A stretch of 64,000 nt of DNA from Przewalskia tangutica (taxonomy: Eukaryota > Streptophyta > Magnoliopsida > Solanales > Solanaceae), in NCBI GenBank assembly GCA_029844215.1, contig CM056718.1, positions 165,281,396 through 165,345,395 of the forward strand. Direction: 5' to 3'. How positions within the stretch are numbered: the first letter of the stretch is position 1; each line of letters begins with the position of its first letter. The notes under the pieces were generated by a model that had not been told where the DNA came from, did no database searches, and saw only the letters and a program-made list of their open reading frames with translations. This document shows positions 59,786 to 64,000 of the stretch, in pieces. A program made the position numbers and the translations under genes.

Positions 59786-59958
59786 TGATAGAATATTGTC
59801 ATATCATTGTATATCTTTTATATTTGGTTAGTTAATATATTGTAATTAGTCAAATTAGTTACCTACTTTGTAGCCTAACTTGTAGCTTTGTCAATAAACA
59901 TGTAATACTATATATTATACACAATAATAAATGAAAAGGGAAGGAACATATTCCTTTA
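59786..59958 (+). mobile_element. 3' LTR of the nested copia
   Basis: It starts TGATAGAATATTG after GCGAGAGTG and ends TTCCTTTA. It ends 285 bp before the ATG of the carrier gene. Confidence 0.88.
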
Positions 59959-60152
59959 GCAAAATAAAGGAAATTTTGTACCACCTCCTGGTGTCAGCAA
60001 ATTTTGTATTAGCAAAACAATCACAAACTACTTATATCAACGGTAAAATAGAGACTACTGATAGACTGATAGGGGATCTGAATAAAACGTGTCAAAGTTT
60101 AGGTTTTTTTTTAAGTGTTCTACCTTATACAAGTGACATTAATCTTTCTCGG
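59931..60152 (+). other. Possible LTR-derived 5' exon of the carrier gene
   Basis: A 74-codon frame starts with an ATG inside the copia LTR (59931) and reaches CGG|GTAAGT at 60152. If the 91-nt intron 60153-60243 (GTAAGT ... TGCAG) is spliced, the frame joins the carrier ATG in phase without a stop. The simpler reading is a 5'-UTR exon and intron. Only the presence of good splice sites and the open frame is seen. Confidence 0.35.
59973..60056 (+). repeat. Flank repeat, right copy (outside the copia 3' LTR)
   Basis: Partner of 40325-40406, with a one-base deletion and a few substitutions. It starts 14 bases after the LTR end, so it is not a normal 5-bp target duplication. Confidence 0.9.
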
Positions 60153-60243
60153 GTAAGTACTTTTGCCTTCCCATTCAATATAACGCTGTACTTGCAGTTA
60201 CGTCTGTTCCTTAATTGTAGTGCTGTGTTTCATAATGCTGCAG

Positions 60244-61932
60244 ATGGATATAGCAAAGGATCTAACCGCTGGTACTGTCGGAGGAGCAGCACAATTGATA
60301 GTTGGGCACCCTTTTGATACAATCAAAGTGAAGCTCCAAAGCCAGCCTACTCCACTTCCAGGGCAACCTCCTAAATATGCAGGGGCCATAGATGCTGTAA
60401 GGAAAACAGTGGCTTCGGAAGGTCCAAGGGGCTTATACAAAGGCATGGGAGCTCCACTTGCCACTGTAGCAGCTTTTAACGCTTTGCTTTTCACGGTTAG
60501 AGGTCAAACTGAGGCGTTGTTAAGGTCTGAACCTGGAGCTCCTCTTACTGTCAAGCAGCAAATCCTTTGTGGGGCTGTTGCTGGAACTGCCGCATCATTT
60601 CTTGCCTGTCCGACTGAGCTCATAAAATGCAGGTATGCTCGTTGATCCATCAAATTTAGAAATATAATACTACCTCTGTTCTAATTTGTTTGAGTTAATT
60701 TGACTGATATCCAGAGTTAAATTGAACTAGATTAAATTATTTTGTAAAATAAAATATAGATATAAAGAAACTACACATACTATAAGTTACAATTGACCTC
60801 ATACAATATGGTAAAATAAAGTACATTTTAAAGTGCTAGTCGAAGTTCACTAATCTCTAAAAATGAAGAGTAATGGTGTGTATTCATAGTAGAGTTAGTG
60901 CTGCGCCTGTTTTCAAATACTGCATCCACATAAGTTCACTACGATAGATTCGAACTTTTTGGAGAAGACCATAGATGGCAACAATATTTTGGTGCAGAGG
61001 GATTAGCATGGGTCTCCTGACTCGAGATATTTGAGATAGCTTTGTAACCTAGTAGCTTATAATAGACGAGCCCATTATCCATATGTTCTCAACTTGCTTC
61101 CAGATACAAGGGGAGGGCCGAAGAATTATAGTTCTAGTTCTTCTTCTGCCTAATATTTAGTACTGCTTTGAGATTGAATCTTTCCAAGTGTTTGTATATT
61201 TTTCTCAGCCCCTTTATTATCAACAGTCAAGTTGGCCTGTTGAAATAGGGCCTCATCGTTCTGCTTTTCTTTTCTCCAAAGTGTTGTGTACATGTGTTTT
61301 GCAGTTGAAGTTGAACTATTTTACCGAGTGCTTTGGTGGTCTAATGTCCTAACACAACTTGTAAAGACTATTTGTATCATTTCATATAGTTTAGCAAATT
61401 AACTGTTGGATTCTCAAATTCGGAGTGCAGATTGCAAGCACATAGTGCATTGGCGAGTGTGGGATCAGCTTCTGTGGCCATAAAGTATGCAGGGCCAATG
61501 GATGTTGCAAGACATGTTCGTCGTTCCGAAGGAGGTGTGAGGGGTCTCTTCAAGGGTTTGGGTCCCACATTAGCACGAGAAGTACCGGGAAATGCTGTTA
61601 TGTTTGGTGTATACGAAGCATTAAAGCAGTACTTTGCAGGAGGCATGGATACTTCTGGGCTAGGAAGGGGTTCTCTTATAGTAGCTGGAGGCTTGGCTGG
61701 TGGTTCGGTCTGGTTTGCAGTGTATCCAACAGATGTTATTAAGAGTGTAATTCAGGTTGATGATTATAGAAACCCAAAATACTCTGGCTCTTTCGATGCA
61801 TTTAAAAAGATATTAGCATCAGAAGGTGTCAAAGGCCTTTATAAGGGGTTTGGACCTGCTATAGCGCGTAGTGTCCCAGCAAATGCTGCTTGTTTCTTGG
61901 CATATGAGATGATTAGGTCTAGTTTGGGATGA
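60244..61932 (+). CDS. BOU: Mitochondrial carrier of the BOU (A BOUT DE SOUFFLE) type, two exons
   Basis: Exon 1 is 60244-60632 and exon 2 is 61431-61932. The intron (60633-61430) has GTATGC and TGCAG borders and splits an arginine codon. The product has 296 aa, close to the 300 aa of Arabidopsis BOU. It has three mitochondrial-carrier repeats with signatures PFDTIK (23-28), PTELIK (123-128) and PTDVIK (229-234). Each is followed by an EG...GLYKG or GG...GLFKG loop at 59-67, 163-172 and 261-269. Six membrane segments are expected across the inner mitochondrial membrane. The family was named carnitine/acylcarnitine carrier-like. In plants BOU is needed for photorespiration and early seedling growth, with glutamate proposed as substrate. 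The ATG follows an acceptor-like TGCAG directly, which suggests a 5'-UTR intron. No lesion is seen. Confidence 0.94.
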
Positions 61933-62357
61933 TTGCTCGAAGGTTTTGACGAACTAATTGAATTTTTTTCCATTCGGATGACCTGTAGTTCCAATTAATA
62001 TTTCAGCAGGACAATTGTGGTTCAATTTTTTTTATAGGGAGTACCATTTTTAGGGATTAAGAAGGCAGAAAATTTTGTGAGCACAGCTCTGTTATGATAC
62101 AAATATGCAATAGGAATGTATTGCCACAATATTTGCCAGTGTTTGTTATCTGCTCTGCTCTTATCTTCCGTGTTTATTAATTTTTTTTTACAATGTCAGG
62201 AATGACAAGATGATGGATCAAAAATCAAAGAGATTGGTGTATCTTTCCATTCCAAATAATTGAAACATGACATTTGGTCAAAAATAGTCAAGTACTCTCG
62301 AGTGTTCTTGAATATTGTTGCTTCTTTTGTTTGTGGCTTCAATAATTGGGGTCACAG
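61933..62357 (+). other. 3' flank of the carrier gene
   Basis: T-rich probable 3'-UTR and then intergenic sequence. No gene was recognised. Confidence 0.5.
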
Positions 62358-64000
62358 TAGGGGTGTCAAAATTAGTCCAAACTCAAATGACCCGTTCAAG
62401 GTTTCATGTGATTGTGATGATGAGTTGGTTTGACTTTCAAGTTGGCTCATCAAATCAATGATTCAAATGAGCGTGATGATGCTTAAACTGACTTTGAAAA
62501 TGCTCAATTTTAAAGATTAGAGCTCTACTCTAGATTAATATTTTTATTTATAACTAATTATTTTTAAAAAATCTTTTATTATTTCGAAACAATAAAAATA
62601 CACTAACGCACCCCAACCACACTATCCATTCACCCTACCCCCTCTCCTACACCAACCCCCACCCAAGCAAACTGAACCACCCTCACATCTCTGCCCCTAG
62701 ATTGCTTACTCCACGTCCCTACCACTTCTACCCACTCACTCCTACTGCCACTTCTAATTTCTCAAATTTCTATTTATATTTTTACTTTTATAAACAATTT
62801 ATAAAAATATGATTTTTACCTCCCCTACCCCCACCTACCTCCACACTCCACCCGTTGCCTTACCCCATTCTCAAATTTCTATTTCATACTTTTTTTACTT
62901 TTATAAAAAATATGAATTTTTTTCTTATCTTTCCCTCTACCGCCCTAACCCCACCTACCCCTTCCACTCCCACCTCATCCTCAAATTTCTATTTCATATT
63001 TTTGTTACTTTTATAAAAAAAAATATTAAAAATATGAAATTATTGGCCCTACCCCATTCATAATTTATATTTTATATTTTTTTTTACTTTTACAAATAAT
63101 TTATAAAAAAATATGAATTTTTTTTACCTCTCCCCCCTCGTCCCTACCTACACCTACCCCCTCCCACCCCCACCCCATTGCCTTGCCCTATCCTCAAATT
63201 TCTATTTCATTTTTTTTTTTACTTTTATAAAAAAAAAAAAAAATTCTTACCTCCCCCTATCTCTGCCCTATTCCATTCTCAAATTTCTATTTTATATTTC
63301 TTTTACTTTTATAAATAATTTATAAAAAAATATGAGTTTTTTTCTTACCTCCTCCCCCCTTCGCCCCTACCCACCCATACCCCCTACACCCCCACCCCAT
63401 TGTCCTACCCCCTAAATCCCCACCCCATTGTCCTACCCCCACCCTCAAATTTCTATTTCATTTTTTTTTTACTTTTATAAAATATGAAAAAAAATTCTTA
63501 CCTCCACCCTAACCCCACCTATCCCCTCCACCCCCACCTACCCTCTCCATCCTCAAATTTCTATTTCATATTTTTTGTTACTTTTATAAAAGAAAAATAT
63601 ATGATTTTTTTTCTTACCTCCGCCAGACCCCATTCTCAAATTTCTATTTTATATTTTTTTACTTTTATAAATAATTTATAAAAAATATGAATTTTTTTCT
63701 TATCCTCATCCATTGTCTTACCCTCATCCTCAAATTTATATTTCATATCTTTTTGCTTTTATAAAAAATGAAAAAATTGTTAAAAGTATTATTCTTATTT
63801 TAAAAATAAAGATATGGAAAAATCAAATATCATACAAAATAAAATAGAAGGTAAGTTTGAAATTTGTAAAAGTAATGGGTCAAGTTGGGTTATGACCCAT
63901 CATTTAGTCCATCTTGACCCGCTCCTCTAGCCCAGGTAAGTTTTAAACAGGTTGGGCATTGACCCATCTATTTATTCAGCTCATCTTGACCCGTTCAATT
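62358..64000. mobile_element. Left part of a hAT-type element (right end outside window)
   Basis: It starts TAGGGGTGTCAAAATTAG, like the TAGGGGTG end at 39364. Tracts with GACCCGTTCAAG near 62390 and GGGTCAAG/TTGACCCG near 63880-63990 look like subterminal repeats. The right end is not in the window, so no duplication can be tested. Confidence 0.5.
62764..63760. repeat. Tandem array, about 10 units of about 80-160 bp, pyrimidine-rich
   Basis: Each unit has CTCAAATTTCTATTT, then a T-run with ACTTTTATAAA, an A/T stretch with ATATGAATTTTTTT, and a block of CCCCACC/CCTACCCC. Units start near 62764, 62869, 62980, 63060, 63193, 63281, 63444, 63552, 63635 and 63729. Open frames here are repeat artefacts. 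Confidence 0.88.

Larger units (their letters stand above)
40409..59958 (+). mobile_element. Ty1/copia element carrying a 15.6-kb nested insertion
   Basis: LTRs lie at 40409-40584 (176 bp) and 59786-59958 (173 bp) and share ATATTGTCATATCATTGTAT and TTTGTAGCCTAACTTGTAGC. The primer site TGGTATCAG follows at 40585. Without the insert (42307-57961) the element is about 3.9 kb, short for a copia, because the reverse transcriptase region is largely missing near 59270-59345. Its own 5-bp target duplication is not visible. Instead an 80-bp flank repeat lies on both sides. The family is close to the copia at 29473-32042. Confidence 0.92.

Noticed and set aside
60660..60860. Possible Stowaway-type MITE in the BOU intron
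   Set aside because: CTACCTCTGTTCTAATTTG resembles a Stowaway end, but no inverted partner with TA duplication was found.
62809..63681. Proline/phenylalanine-rich frames at the right end
   Set aside because: They follow the pyrimidine-rich tandem array and contain no recognisable domain.

Overview
The window looks like nuclear DNA of a flowering plant, most likely Solanaceae. Three intact single-copy plant genes sit in AT-rich, transposon-packed sequence. One SINE has a body and a (TTG)n tail that I recognise from Solanaceae. Ty1/copia elements primed by initiator tRNA-Met, very large LTR elements, a non-autonomous CACTA element, hAT-type elements and LINE debris also fit. Nothing in it looks prokaryotic or viral.

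Layout. 1-6730: 3' part of a large non-coding LTR element, with a hairpin-rich tandem array, an internal domain and a 2.4-kb LTR. 6731-10757: intergenic, with a retroposed SINE-like insertion and an (AT)25 tract. 10758-12743: leader and intronless CDS of a HAIKU1-type VQ protein. 13144-17790: two SINEs with target-site duplications and a 5'-truncated LINE. 20198-23860: hAT-type element, copia fragment, SINE and foldback elements. 24754-25404 (minus): a PYR/PYL ABA receptor, with a 3-kb CACTA transposon (25564-28542) ending 12 bases upstream of its TATA-like box. 29473-37716: two decayed copia elements. 38560-40131: MITEs and a hAT-type element with a perfect 8-bp duplication. 40409-59958: a three-level nest. 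A copia element carries a 15.6-kb non-coding LTR element in its integrase region, and that element carries an inverted solo LTR of its own family. 60244-61932: a two-exon mitochondrial carrier gene (BOU type) that begins under 300 bp after the nest. 62358-64000: the start of a hAT-type element full of tandem repeats.

The three genes are not functionally linked in an operon sense; each is an ordinary plant gene with its own promoter. What connects them is transposon pressure on their 5' sides. The ABA receptor has a CACTA end immediately upstream of its core promoter. The carrier gene has a copia LTR about 285 bp before its ATG, and splicing could fuse an LTR-derived reading frame onto it. The VQ gene has a diverged tandem duplication in its leader.

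The most unusual signal is a set of tandem arrays in the non-coding interior of the large LTR elements. Units with different stems share a GTTGCATR-type loop, so they read as arrays of short hairpins. All identities and alignments here are by eye; no search or computation was run.
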